A stretch of 64,000 nucleotides of DNA from Sepioteuthis lessoniana (taxonomy: Eukaryota > Mollusca > Cephalopoda > Myopsida > Loliginidae): contig OY757916.1 in NCBI GenBank assembly GCA_963585895.1, forward strand, positions 17,613,129 to 17,677,128. The letters are read 5' to 3'. Below, in pieces: positions 9,870 through 19,954 of this stretch. Position 1 is the first letter of the stretch; the number at the start of each line of letters is the position of its first letter. The translations under genes were made by a program, and so were the position numbers. The notes under the pieces are model-generated. The model made no database searches, had not been told where the DNA came from, and saw only the letters and a list, made by a program, of their open reading frames with translations.

Positions 9870-10480
9870 CTATCGCTTGTGGTATTTTAATAAGCTTTTT
9901 GCTTAGATATGAAAGAAGCGGGTATGAATGGGTAATCAATTAAACACGAACTCATTGGTATAGCTTGCTAACAATTACACCACCTAGGGCGCCAAAATGA
10001 TATCCCTACTGTTCTTCAACAAAGATGACTTTGCCATTTGTAATTTACTGTGCTCTTTGATTAGATGTGGCAAAAGGCCATATAATTGGGGCACCCAATG
10101 CGACTGAATCTCCCTCGTGAAATTTTGCTAGTCTAGCTTGCTAAGAAATACACCACCTAGGGCGCCAAAATAGTATCACTACTATCCTTCAACAAAGATA
10201 GCTTTGCTATTTGTAATTTATTGTGCTCTTTGCCTAGATGTGGCACAAAGCCATATAAATGGGGCATCAAAAGAGACTCAAACTCACTCGTGAAAGTTAA
10301 GTAGTCTAGCTTGCTAAAAAATATACCACCTAGGGCGCCAAAATAGTATCACTACTATCTTTCAACAAAGATTGCTTTGCCATTTGTAATTTACTGTGCT
10401 CTTTGATAAGATATGGCACAAGGCCGTATAAATGGCATGCCCAATGAAACTTAAACTCACTTTTAAAAGCTTGCTATTAT
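9870..10480 (-). mobile_element. tRNA-derived SINE in a 173-bp tandem array
   Basis: The block CACCTAGGGCGCC recurs at 9981, 10,154 and 10,327, exactly 173 bp apart. Each unit on the minus strand has a tRNA-like head (GGCGCCCTAGGTGG, GTTAGCAAGCTA, a decayed B box GAGTTTGAGT) followed by TATGGCTTTGTGCCACATCTA. The same head and body, preceded by 5S rRNA, form the chimeric SINE at 44,110-44,347. A 3'-tail motif matching that element (AGCAAAAAGCTTA) lies at about 9893-9906. Confidence 0.75.
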
Positions 10481-10494
10481 GCATGAGTGTAGTA

Positions 10495-10745
10495 CAAGGG
10501 CTTTTTTAGAGTGGGACCCAGGCGCAAGGCCCAAGCCCGCACTCGCCCGTCGGTTCCAAAAATGCTTTGTGCCCCGTCGGCATTCCCCTAAAAAGAGCCT
10601 CTCAGGCCCAAGGCGATAGAAATAGCTCGAAGCCTAATGTGACGACCTCCTGAGGCTCGAGGTGTTAACACTGGAACCGAGACCCATTCGACTGGATCCG
10701 TGCTCCAGAAAGACACGGTCGGTTAAAATGAGCCTCGACCCAGCG
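10495..10745. other. GC-rich unassigned island
   Basis: About 250 bp clearly richer in G+C than its surroundings (for example CCCGCACTCGCCCGTCGG and GTGCCCCGTCGGC). No reading frame, tRNA or rRNA match was recognised. It ends just before a SINE-C-like 3' tail (10,755-10,845). It could be part of an unidentified transposon. Confidence 0.45.
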
Positions 10746-10754
10746 GACGTCAGG

Positions 10755-10845
10755 ATAAATTCTGACAATAGTATCTCTACTTTCCTTCTACAAGGATGGT
10801 TTTGGCATAAAATAACCCATTAAGGTTGATATAACATTAAACAAA
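10755..10845 (+). mobile_element. SINE family C 3' end
   Basis: The body block TTCTACAAGGATGG is followed by GGCATAAAATAACCCATTAAGGTTGATATAAC, matching the 3' end of family C (44,725-44,940). The tRNA-like head is absent. Confidence 0.6.
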
Positions 10846-10867
10846 GAAATTAACCAGCACCATTTTT

Positions 10868-10925
10868 TTTTTGGTGAAGGGAGTCTTACTCCTCTTCTGT
10901 GGGGGGGTACAGTCAGTGCATTGTA
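10868..10925 (-). mobile_element. X retroposon, 5' fragment (minus)
   Basis: A short stretch (GGAGTCTTACTCCTCTTCTG then CAGTCAGTGCATTGTAAG) matches the 5' part of element X on the minus strand. Confidence 0.5.
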
Positions 10926-11126
10926 AGCCTCAGTCATTTAGTGGGTGTGGTTTCCAATATTCTTCTCCAACAAATTCAAACTCAATTATACGGTTTCAGT
11001 TTCACTTTGGGATCTGACGAAGCCTTTTTCGATTTAATGTCAGTTTTATTTCGTTTTCAATTCTTGAACAATATTCTTAAATTCAGAAAATTTCCGGCTT
11101 GTTTTCTTAACATTAACAATCTATGT

Positions 11127-11437
11127 ATCAATTTTGGAGGTGCCCGTGGTGTAATTGTTATCGTCGTAGGCAATGAACACGGCGACACGAGTTCAAATCC
11201 TGGACGAGACTGATTGCATTTCACATAGCACTAATACCCTTGGGAAAGGTATGAATCCAATTATTCTCCCTCCAGCTATGGGTAAATAGTAGGACAGACT
11301 AGGTTCTTCAGCCTTGGTTAGGCAACTAGTCTAGGAGAATGAAAACTCTGAATTCAAACCTGTTAAACTCCACTTAAAAATTGACCTTGTGTCATATCCT
11401 GCACGAGTGGAGGGGTTGGTAAATAGAATCAATTTTG
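11127..11437 (+). mobile_element. tRNA-derived SINE, family A, with target duplication
   Basis: A 291-bp insertion at 11,137-11,427 is flanked by the exact 10-bp duplication ATCAATTTTG (11,127-11,136 and 11,428-11,437). The head has an A-box-like TGGTGTAATTGTTA and B-box-like GAGTTCAAATCCTGG. The body runs through TGCATTTCACATAGCACTAA, GGGTAAATAGTAGGACAGAC and GTGTCATATCCTGCACGAG. This is the best full-length copy on the plus strand. Pol III transcription from the internal boxes is expected for such elements. Confidence 0.88.
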
Positions 11438-11572
11438 ATTCTATTTTGGTTTTGAAATTGCGAATTTTCTGGTTATATGAATATTGAACCTCAGAAATTA
11501 GAGAATGGTATTTATTTATCCAATTCAGGTGCTGAGATTAGAGTGAACAGATGGTTTAATCGCATACTTTCT

Positions 11573-12810
11573 AAGATCAGACTTGCCCAGTCGACTTGGG
11601 CTGCAGAATACATTGACAGCTCCTCTGCAGAGAGGTAAGACCCTCCCTCCAATGCGTGTCCTGGATATGACACTAAACAGTCTGATAGTGATGTTCCAGC
11701 TTTGGGGGATGCGGAATACCCCTTTATTGCCATCGCTCCCTGGTCCACTCTAGCCCGGAGTGGTAGCACCTGATAAGTGTCCTACATGTGGGTTAAATAG
11801 AACTAACGGCATACTTATGTTAAACTGATTTGTTTGAGTAAACTGAATAGCTTAAAATAGAAATGTTTTTGACAATTAAACCGTACTTATATTTAAACTG
11901 CGTGCTTATGCTAAACTGAATTATTTGATATGTAACTGTTTTTTGACATTGAAACTGTATTTAAACTAAAATGATTTGTTTAACATAGAACTGTTTTGAC
12001 ATTTAACTCTGTGTAAACAAAATCTGTACTTATACTTAACTGAACTAGCTGAATTAGATGGTTTGGCATGGTGGTTTTTATGGCATATAAACCTTTGTAG
12101 GTTATTTAACGCCAAATCCATTTTTATGTAAATAATCTGTTCTATTTAAAACAATTCACTTTAGCATAAGTACACAGTTTAATTGTCAAAAACATTTCTA
12201 TTTCAAACTATTCAAGCAGTTATATGTAACAATTCAGTTAAGTGTAAATACAGTTTTAATGTCGAAAAACAGTTCTATTTCAAATAATTCAGTTAAGCAT
12301 AAGCACGCAGTTTAAATGTAAGTACGGTTTAATTGTCAAAAACATTTCTATTTCAAGCTATTCAGTTTACTCAAACAATTCATTTTAGCATAAATATGCC
12401 GTTAGTTCTATTTAACCCATAAATAGGGCCCTATCAGGTGCTACCACTCCGGACCAGAGTGTACCTGGGAACAATGGCAATGAAGGGGTACTCCGCATTC
12501 CCCAAAGCTCCAGCACTGCTGGAACCTCTCCAGATTGTTTAGTCTCATATCCAGGACACTCGTTAGGGGGATCTTACCCCTCTGCAGAGGTGCAGTCGGT
12601 ATATTCTACAGCCCCAGCCGACTGGGCAAGCTGAATTAGAACTGCTTGACTAAACTGAATAGTTTAATATAGAAATGTTTTTGACAAACTGTGTACTCAA
12701 GCAAAATGGAATTTTTGAAATAGAACTGATTATTCACATAAAAATGGATTTAGCATTAAATAACTTATAACGGTTGATATGCTATAAAACCCAACCAACG
12801 AAGATAAGAC
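11573..12810 (+). mobile_element. Element X copy X1 (split by copy X2)
   Basis: X1 occupies 11,583-12,800 and is flanked by the near-exact duplication AAGAT(C/A)AGAC at 11,573-11,582 and 12,801-12,810. It starts TTGCCCAGTC, carries the hairpin-rich 5' domain (to about 11,790), then ~55-bp subrepeats (CTTATGCTAAACTGAATTG / GAAATAGAACTG / TTTTTGACAATTAAACC). It ends with GGTTGATATGCTATAAAACCC. A second copy, X2, is inserted in the subrepeat part. X has no open frame worth reporting. Confidence 0.85.
12047..12640 (-). mobile_element. Element X copy X2, nested in X1
   Basis: A full 570-bp minus-strand X (12,059-12,628) is flanked by the exact 12-bp duplication AGCTGAATTAGA (12,047-12,058 and 12,629-12,640) lying inside X1. 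It reads from the tail complement (TTTATGGCATATAAACC) to the 5' end complement (CAGCCGACTGGGCAA). The exact duplication shows that X2 moved after X1 and that X inserts by target-primed copying rather than at a fixed sequence. Confidence 0.9.
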
Positions 12811-12815
12811 AGTTA

Positions 12816-13250
12816 CAATATTTTGGTGAGGATCTTTTTAAATGATTTTAAGACTTATATCAATCGTAATATTATTCCAAGCAGAAGTATATACTGACAA
12901 ATCATGTTCCAATTGTCTGATATTGAACTCTGCATATCATATTTTTAAGTACCGTACATATTCCTGTATAGGTCGAATTCTGAAGATCTAATTTTTTGGC
13001 AAAATTGGCGTCAATTCATGCATAATGGTTTTGTAAAGTTAAAATTAATATTTAATTGGAAAGATTACGAGCTGCGCGTAGCTTCAAAAATTAATTCTGT
13101 GAATTGATAATTGTATTACTATAGATCAAAGGTCGACCTTGACACGAGATTAACTTATGCTCGAATATATATGCTATATCCATAGATTAATGGATTGATT
13201 GTATTTCATATCAGCATTGTAGTCTTTAACAAACCAGATAAGTTCCCACT
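12816..13250. other. Unassigned AT-rich sequence
   Basis: Nothing recognised. Confidence 0.4.
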
Positions 13251-13252
13251 TA

Positions 13253-13254
13253 TA

Positions 13255-13319
<65 letters not shown>
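13253..13319. repeat. (AT)n-(GT)n microsatellite
   Basis: About 22 AT units followed by about 10 GT units. Confidence 0.97.
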
Positions 13320-13860
13320 TGAAAAGATATATTTGTTATGAATCTGACAGTATGATAGAAATATGATAGATTTTAGGGAGTTGATAAATTTTTTTCTCTC
13401 TGTGCCACCATACTTTTGAAAATGCTTTTTGCTTTTCCTGATCCTTGACCTCTTAGCCTTTCCTTACCCTAATTACAACCTAGCCACCACAATATAGACA
13501 ATTTTCTGCTACATCACATTATAGTCAAAATCTTTTCCATGAAACAAGGCATGCCAAAACCCCTTTTCATACAAACCCTTGCCTTCTTCTTTTTTATCAA
13601 CTCCTTAAAATCTATTTCCACTTTCAAAACAAAAAAAATCTTTAATGAAACCTGATACATTTGACTTTAAATCCCTTCCCTCCCACCTTTTCCTGCTACA
13701 ACTTTACCTCCTCTACTCTCCTCAAATGCTTTTAAATAGAAAAACTCTTGAAGTTCATGAAGATGAAATATAGCCCGAACGAAATATCACACATCTAAAT
13801 CTGAGCTAAGTGTTTGATTTATCCAACTTTCCACATATTTCTATCATACCTATGTATATA
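13320..13860. other. Unassigned pyrimidine-biased sequence
   Basis: C+T-rich on the plus strand with short runs (for example CCCTTCCCTCCCACC). No coding frame of note. Confidence 0.4.
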
Positions 13861-13864
13861 AGAA

Positions 13865-14100
13865 GGTTCCCTTTTCAATAGCTACAACATCGAAGTGTGT
13901 GTGTGTGTGTGTGGGGGGCGCTACTCATTTCCCTAAATTGCTCCACTTTACCCTTGATACGTACCTTATATTGCTGAGTGTTAAGCAAGGAGGTATCTTG
14001 TACCATTTTTAAAGTCTTTGGTATGACTTGACCTGGGATTGAACCCAGGTCTACCAGACCATTGGCGAACACTCTACCCACTAGTTCAATGGTCGCTCTC
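13865..14100 (-). mobile_element. tRNA-derived SINE, family B (minus)
   Basis: Minus-strand copy with A-box-like TAGTGGGTAGAGTG, B-box-like GGGTTCAATCCC and the AAGTCATACCAAAGAC body. A (GT)n run (13,895-13,912) has expanded in the block that reads ACACCTCGGTG in other copies. An open frame reported across it is the SINE itself. Confidence 0.8.
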
Positions 14101-14131
14101 GACTACGATCGCTAACTTTACTTTTATACTT

Positions 14132-14136
<5 letters not shown>

Positions 14137-14214
<78 letters not shown>
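14137..14214. repeat. (AT)n microsatellite, ~39 units
   Basis: The longest uninterrupted AT run in the window, just right of SINE family B. Confidence 0.98.
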
Positions 14215-14215
<1 letters not shown>

Positions 14216-14218
<3 letters not shown>

Positions 14219-14960
14219 CAATTTTTGACACGAAGGGATTGAGAATTTAAAAAAGTGCTTAATGTTGTTATAAAAAAGCAGGTTTAAAATGTAAAATCTT
14301 CAAAAAGGACAAACAATCTTATATACAACTCATGACTCTAAGTTTAACGTGTCGTATGTTAACACAATCATCAGACAGGTTGCTGTATTTCTGAATTTCT
14401 GATTTATATGATCATCCCAGCAAAAGAAAGTAACACAATTTGGGTATTTTTTTTTTCTTTGTTTTATTCCCTAAATGTGTCGGAAACCCATTTCATTAAT
14501 GAGTATTTCTTCAAAACAGAAAACACCGTGTGCAAAGTTTCATCACTGTAAATCCTAATGCAATTATCTGATTTATATGAAGTGGTTTACATTCAATTGA
14601 ATTCCTTTATAGTTCACTGTCCCTGATTATTCTGTGATCTTTTTTAAGGGTGTCTTCAAGAGCCTCGTTTCCAACTGGAAATTTATGGGATTCCTTTTGC
14701 TATTGGAATTATACAGAAGTCTATTTGGTTACAAATAGTCTACGTAGATTTAATTTTGCCGAAAATACGCACTGTTGCTAATGAATTTTAAAAAAAATCG
14801 ACGATGCATTTTATTTTGGTCATCTGATAGATTTATAAAGAAAACAGGATGTAAGAATTTTAAAATTACATTTACTATTTCTGGAAAAAGAGCCCAAGTT
14901 ATTTTTCTTTGTCGATTGTTCAAAAATATATGTCCTGCGGGAATTACACTTTTTGAAATT
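14216..14960. other. Unassigned AT-rich sequence
   Basis: An open frame (14,775-15,098) crosses this stretch, but its last third is X tail sequence. No domain recognised. Confidence 0.4.
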
Positions 14961-14961
14961 T

Positions 14962-15111
14962 GGGATTGCTTTGGTTTGGTTGGGTTTTATGCCATATCAA
15001 ACATTGTTTGTTATTTAATGCCAAATCCTCTTTATACACTTATATCAAATATATATGATTTGGTTTGGTCTGGTTTTATGCCACATCAAGGATTGTAGGT
15101 TATTTAATGCC

Positions 15112-15149
<38 letters not shown>

Positions 15150-15217
15150 GGTTTGGTCTGGTTCTATGCCATATCAACCATTGTAAGTTATTTAGTGCCA
15201 AATCCTTTTTGTACATA
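14962..15217 (-). mobile_element. Three tandem X 3' ends (minus)
   Basis: The X tail complement (TTTGGTTTGG(T/C)(T/C)GG then TATGCCA(T/C)ATCAA and TTATTTAATGCCAAAT) recurs at 14,965-15,025, 15,058-15,115 and 15,146-15,205, with (AT)n between the last two. A fourth lies at 16,138 beyond the mariner. Either tails were tandemly duplicated or X copies inserted repeatedly at one spot and were truncated. Confidence 0.7.
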
Positions 15218-15425
15218 TAAGAGGTGCATACGATAAGTTTCCAGACCTTTTTTCGTATGAGCATTTAAAATTATCGTTGACTCTTAAAAATACGGTATGT
15301 TATTGCTATACATCTGATGAGATGACTGACCAATTTGTAGGATTTCAGATTTAAATGAACAGCTACAGCAGAAAGTGGAATACACCCTACTAAAGCCTGA
15401 TTGTCACAGCTGACGAATTTCAAAA

Positions 15426-15698
15426 ATGCAATCTGACACTTTAGAAGAACGTTATGGAAAAAAATTCTGTTTTAAACTTAGAAAAAATGCCACAGAAACG
15501 TATGGAATGCTTCAGACTGTTTTTGGAGCATCTTCCATGAATCGAGCATCAGTTTTTGAGTGGCATAAGAGATTCAAGGAAGGCAGAGAGTCTGTGAGGG
15601 ATGATGAGAGGTGTGGGAGGAGTAAGGAAGTCAATACACCAGAGTTGATTGGCCAAAGGTTTAGGCTTAGGGTTAGGGTTACTATCTTGAGGTTTTAA
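15426..15698 (+). pseudogene. Mariner transposase, N-terminal helix-turn-helix part
   Basis: Ninety codons begin MQSDTLEERYGKKFCFKLRK. They include SVFEWHKRFKEGRESV and DDERCGRSKEV, the second helix-turn-helix and linker of SETMAR/mariner-type transposases. After LIGQ the frame passes into the TTAGGC/TTAGGG run and ends at a stop. In an intact transposase this region binds the inverted termini. The start is the first ATG after the 5' terminus and fits the family's usual start. Confidence 0.8.
15661..15680. repeat. Telomere-like TTAGGG units at the mariner deletion junction
   Basis: TTAGGC-TTAGGG-TTAGGG-TT lies exactly where the transposase jumps from the N-terminal linker to the C-terminal catalytic part. 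TTAGGG is the telomere repeat of molluscs and vertebrates. It may be filler DNA from break repair, or a junction shared by all copies of this deleted subfamily. Confidence 0.6.
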
Positions 15699-15754
15699 GG
15701 GACTTCAAGAAGAGATTCCGTCGGAAGAGGCCAGCACTCTTCAAATCGGCTCAG

Positions 15755-16056
15755 TTGCATTACCATCAGGACAATACACCAGTCTACAACTCCATCGTTG
15801 TCACAGACTATTTGACCAAGATGGGCATCAAGACAGTTCCTCAGCCTCCCTATAGTCCAGACCTTGCTCCCTGTGACTTTCGGTTATTCCCTAAGCCCAG
15901 TCGCTGTCGTTATGAGACAATTGAGGAGATAAAAGAGGCAGTGACGAAGATCATTGACACGCTGACACAAGAGGCCTTCCATGGGGCCTTCTAGAAGTTG
16001 TTGGAACGATACAACAAGTGCATTGCAACCAGAGGAGATTTCTTCGAAGGGGACTA
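15755..16056 (+). pseudogene. Mariner transposase, C-terminal catalytic part
   Basis: The frame reads HYHQDNTPVYNS and then PPYSPDLAPCDF. The Asp of QDN and the Asp of PCDF are separated by 34 residues, the DD34D spacing of mariner. A stop follows AFHGAF, but the same frame continues with KLLERYNKCIATRGDYFEGD, the usual C-terminal end, so one nonsense change interrupts it. The first catalytic Asp is lost in the deletion. Confidence 0.85.
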
Positions 16057-16137
16057 GAGTTTCATATGTGTACTATCAATAAAAGTGCCCATACGAAAAA
16101 AGTCTGGAAACTTATTGTAGGCACCTCGTATATTAAA

Positions 16138-17220
16138 TATATTTGATTTGGTTTGGTTGGGTTTATAGTACATCAACCATTGTCGGTTATTTAATACCAA
16201 ATCATTTTTATACATATGTATTAAAAATGATTTCTATACACATTTAGTAGATAACATTTTTAAAAGAGCCTGCTCATTTTTCTTTACACAGTTAAATAGT
16301 TTACAGATTTTTTATATCTCACGAACAATTCTATTTACTATTAATAATTTGTAATCACACATTTTAATACTTTTTATTATGTATCACTAATAATTCAATT
16401 AAAAATCAGTCATTCTTTTACACAATTAGATTATCAAACAATTCTATTTCAAACAATTTAGTTTAGCATTAGCTAACAAAGTTAAATTGCTCCAAGTATT
16501 GCTATGTTTCACAAACAATTCAATTTAACTTCAGTCATTTGTTTACACACAATTAAATCATCAAACAGTTCTATTTACAACAATTCAGTTTAACATTAGC
16601 TAACAAAGTTAAATGGTTCCAAGTATTGCTATGTTTCACAAACAATTCAATTAAACTTCAGTCATTTGTTTACACACAACTAAATGATCAAACAGTTCTA
16701 TTTCAAACAATTCAGTTTAGCATGAGCCAACCAAGTTAAATGGTTCCAAGTATTGCTATGCATCACAAACAATTCAATTAAACTTCAGTCATTTGTTTAC
16801 ACACAACTAAATGATCAAACAGTTCTATTTCAAACAATTCAGTTTAGCATGAGCCAACCAAGTTAAATGGTTCCAAGTATTACTATGCATCACAAACAAT
16901 TCAATTAAACTTCAGTCATTTATTTAAACACAACTAAATGATCAAACAGTTCTATTTCAAACAATTCAGTTTAGCATAAGTACACAGTTTGAATGTCAAA
17001 CAGTTCTATTTGACCCATAGATAGGACCCTATCATATCCTATCAATCCGCGCCAGAATGGATCTGGAAAATTGTAATGAATGGACACTCGACATCCCCCA
17101 AAGCTCCAGCATTACTGAAGCCTCTCCATCTGATTATTTTGTGTCATATCCAGGACTCTCGTCAGGGGAGTATTGCCCCTCTGCAAAGATGCAGTCGGTT
17201 TATTATTTGGGAGTTCTAGA
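16138..17220 (-). mobile_element. Element X copy X3 with expanded 127-bp tandem repeat
   Basis: Minus-strand X: tail complement at 16,138-16,205, 5' hairpin domain complement at 16,995-17,215. The 5' terminus (CCGACTGGGCAA) is missing. The middle has expanded as a 127-bp tandem repeat. The 89-aa-scale open frames here are element sequence. Confidence 0.75.
16434..16985. repeat. 127-bp tandem repeat inside X3
   Basis: TCAAACAGTTCTATTT recurs at 16,434 (as TCAAACAATTCTATTT), 16,561, 16,688, 16,815 and 16,942, each 127 bp apart. The last three units are nearly identical, the first is diverged. The unit fuses two or more of X's internal subrepeats. Confidence 0.93.
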
Positions 17221-17224
17221 TGCT

Positions 17225-17700
17225 TTTCCCGAAGTCGTGAAAGTAACGAACTACACTGGACTGTGAAATATTAAGCTGGCCTGATACCGAATTTGCCTTT
17301 AAGGCTTATAAAACGGCCTCAAAGTCTAGTTTTCGGACACCCTGAACTTGTCTGATCGTCGAGGTTCTAGCATCCTGATTGAAATTTCTTGAACCATCTG
17401 GTTACAGTAATTTGATCAACGACGCTTTTACATTTTGCGCAAGAAATGTTCTTTTTTGCTTATATTATTTTTTAAGAACTCTTAAAGCATTGAAAGTATA
17501 ATTTCCTGAATTAGAATACAGTTCATCTGTATGGCCTTCCATGTCACACACGGAGTGAAGCAATGCACATCGTGTCAGCGCACCAACTACCACTATACTA
17601 ACAACCACTGTGAGTACCTTCCACGGCTTGTAATGCTTCGGTCACTTGATATGCGTACCGCAAACCAGCAATCTCAGCATATTGCCAAGCTTTTAATTCA
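17225..17700. other. Unassigned sequence, moderately GC-richer
   Basis: No recognised element. The open frame at 17,531-17,785 has a CTSCQ..HC pattern but runs into a SINE on its 3' side, so it is not a credible gene. Confidence 0.4.
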
Positions 17701-17702
17701 CC

Positions 17703-18013
17703 CTAACATTAATTCACCCAACCCTTTTTACATGCGCAGGATACAACACGAGGTCAGCTTTGAAGCGGAGGTGAACAGGTTTTGAATTAATTAATTAACT
17801 GTTTTCCTTCTCCTTAACTGGTTGCCATACTAAGGTTAAAGAACCTAGTCTGTCTTGTTATTTACTTATAGCTGGATTAAGAATAGTTAGATTCATGCCT
17901 TTCGCATGCGTATTAGCGCTATGTGAAATACAAACAGCCTTGCCCAGGTTTAGAACTCGGATCGCAGTCTCCATTTCCAATGACGATAACCGTTACACCA
18001 CGAGCGTCTCCCC
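17703..18013 (-). mobile_element. tRNA-derived SINE, family A (minus, diverged)
   Basis: Minus-strand copy: 3' end complement near 17,703-17,780 (TGCGCAGGATACAACACGAGG), body with TGTGAAATACAAACAGCC, B-box complement near GGTTTAGAACTCGG and A-box complement CGATAACCGTTACACCACG. Confidence 0.75.
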
Positions 18014-18104
18014 AGGAGAAATATGTACTTATACGAATTCCAGTATTTGCATGAGATTCACTTAACCTTGTTCCCTTTTTGCTCTTTGTCTTTTCCTATT
18101 GATT

Positions 18105-18292
18105 CATTAGATGAAGATTTGTTGCAGCAGAGAAAAGGGAAAAACATCTTTCTGGAGACAGGATGGGTACACAGTCGTTTCAATAAGCCTTCAGGCTTTT
18201 CTATCATCGAAGATAAGGATAGGTCTTTTACTTTATATAACTCTAATTCTATGGTATCGTCCTCTGGGGGGATAATTGATAGAATAATGTAG
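18105..18292 (+). CDS. Possible exon, unknown product
   Basis: A pyrimidine-rich tract (TTGCTCTTTGTCTTTTCC) ends in ATTCATTAG at about 18,108, a good splice-acceptor shape. It is followed by about 60 open codons including EDLLQQRKGKNIFLETGWVH and KPSGFSIIEDKDRSFTLYN, then a stop at 18,290. The amino-acid mix is not repeat-like and no known transposon matches by eye. No partner exon or homologue was recognised, so it may equally be chance. Confidence 0.22.
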
Positions 18293-18439
18293 ATGACAGT
18301 AGAAAGGTTTTACCAGAAACAATTTTCTGTTCAATCTAAACCAGAGTTATCTTCATCATTATCTAAGCATCAATAAATATGCACCATCTCTTATTATTTT
18401 TCACCTGAAATCTTACTGGGGTTTTACACTGAAGTTTGA

Positions 18440-19210
18440 TTGTTTTAGTTTGGTTTTATGGCATATCATTGTTGGTTCTTTAATGCCAAATCCATTTTTA
18501 TACAATCGATTTCAAACAATTCAGTTTATTTGTATTTCATCCATAGATATGACCCTATGTAGTGTAGCCATCATAACATTGATTTACGAACTTCAATGAA
18601 CGAACGAACACACTTCTTTATAAAAATATATCTCTCACACTTTATTTTCGAAAGGGTTGATGATTCTGTGGTGTGTGAGAGGTGGGTGGAGAGACACATA
18701 TTTAGAGAGAGGACTTCTTCCCATATCTTCTTCCGGGAGCCAGGGGTTGTCAACGTTTGCACCCCCTTGCAAGCTCGTCAGAGACGCCTCTGGTCGGCTG
18801 CGTGTCCCTCGCTCGACTGTGATTCTCCCCATTCTGTCTAAATCTGACCGCGTGTTTCTCATCACGTGATCCCCTTCCGGTTACACACCTGTTCGACCTG
18901 AGTGCCCTGACGCGCCGTCATCTTCCCGTTTACTTATCAAAATGTAACAGCTTACCAAAGCACACAGGGTCACTTGGAACGAACTAAAAATCCATGTCAT
19001 ATGTTATATAACACCTATCAGGTGCTACCACTCCGGGTCAGAGTAGACATAGGAGCGATGACAATTAAGGGGTACTCTGCATTCTCTAAAGCTTCAGCAT
19101 TACTCGAACCTCACCATCTGGTTGTTTCACATCCTGGACACTTGCTTGATGAGATTTACCACTCTACAGAGATGCAGTCGGTGTATTCTGCAACCCCTGC
19201 CGACTGAAGT
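18440..19210 (-). mobile_element. Element X copy X4 (minus), split by a solo LTR
   Basis: Tail complement at about 18,445-18,510; part of the body to 18,557; then, after the LTR, the 5' hairpin domain complement 19,014-19,207 ending CCGACTG. Most internal subrepeats are missing. The two halves join in frame with the X consensus once the LTR and one copy of CCTA are removed. Confidence 0.82.
18554..19017. mobile_element. Solo LTR inserted in X4
   Basis: A 456-bp unit (18,558-19,013) starts TGTAGTG, ends ATAACA and is flanked by the 4-bp duplication CCTA, interrupting X between GACCCTA and TCAGGTG. TG..CA ends plus a 4-bp duplication fit an LTR retrotransposon, most likely Ty3/Gypsy type, reduced to one LTR by recombination. 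A TATA-like TTTATAAAAATAT lies near 18,616. Small open frames on both strands here are not genes. Confidence 0.78.
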
Positions 19211-19954
19211 TATAGTGACAGCAAGTCTCTTCAAGTCACCAGAACTCTTTTAAGTATTCTAGCCGAAGTTAACAAGGCTGTGGTCTGGATGGTCTTGATT
19301 CCAAGCTTTTGGGGACCATTCCAAAGGCACCAGCTAAATTGGTACCGCCGTCACCTTTACGATCCATGTTGTTTTTTTCTCCTCTTCTGCAAGATCTAAG
19401 TATTTTTCTATCTTTTTGTTTTCTTTTCTTTTCACTTTGTGGTCCGTCGGAACGGCAAAGCCCAAGAGATGACATGATCTTTCTTTCTTGTTAATTAATA
19501 CAAGTCTGTTTTTTTTTTGTCGGGTTTAGGTGATCATTCTGTGTCTAAAATTCCAGACTGCCAAGTCGGCTGCGGCTGTAGAATACACTTAATGCTTCTA
19601 AGTAGAAGGGTAAGACTCCTCCCAACTAATGTCCTGGATATGACATTAAACAATCTGATGGTGAAGTTCCAGTATTGCTGGAGATTTAGGAAATGTGGAG
19701 TACCGCTTCATGGCCATCGCTCCCAGGTCCTCTCGGGCCTTTAGTGGTAGCACGTGATGGGGGTCATATATATGGGTCAAATCGTACTAAACTGTGCACT
19801 TATCCTAAACTGAATTATTTGAAATAGAAACATTTTTGAAATTGAAACTGTATACTTGAGCTAAACTGAACTATTTGAAATAGACCTGTTTTTAATAGAA
19901 TTAAACTGTTTACTTATGCTAAACTGAAATTGAAAAAAAATGTTTTTGACAATG

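Larger units (their letters stand above)
15218..16130 (+). mobile_element. Internally deleted mariner-like transposon with TIRs
   Basis: A 909-bp element (15,220-16,128) is flanked by TA on both sides. Its inverted termini match over about 38 bp (GAGGTGCATACGATAAG.. against ..CTTATTGTAGGCACCTC). The plus strand encodes the N-terminal DNA-binding part and the C-terminal catalytic part of a mariner transposase, but about 400 bp between them, including the first catalytic Asp, are missing relative to the ~1.3-kb norm. It sits among tandem X tails, so it arrived after them. It is a nonautonomous copy that could be mobilised only in trans. Confidence 0.9.

Noticed and set aside
14340..14400. Hammerhead core on the minus strand (CTGATGATTG near 14,370)
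   Set aside because: No GAAA core follows at a compatible distance and no stem I pairs.
15661..15680. Chromosome end or telomere fusion site
   Set aside because: Only about three hexamers are present and they lie inside a mariner with intact ends on both sides.
17531..17785. 84-aa frame with a CxxC..C pattern as a zinc protein
   Set aside because: Its last quarter is antisense SINE A, and the spacing of Cys/His does not fit a known finger.
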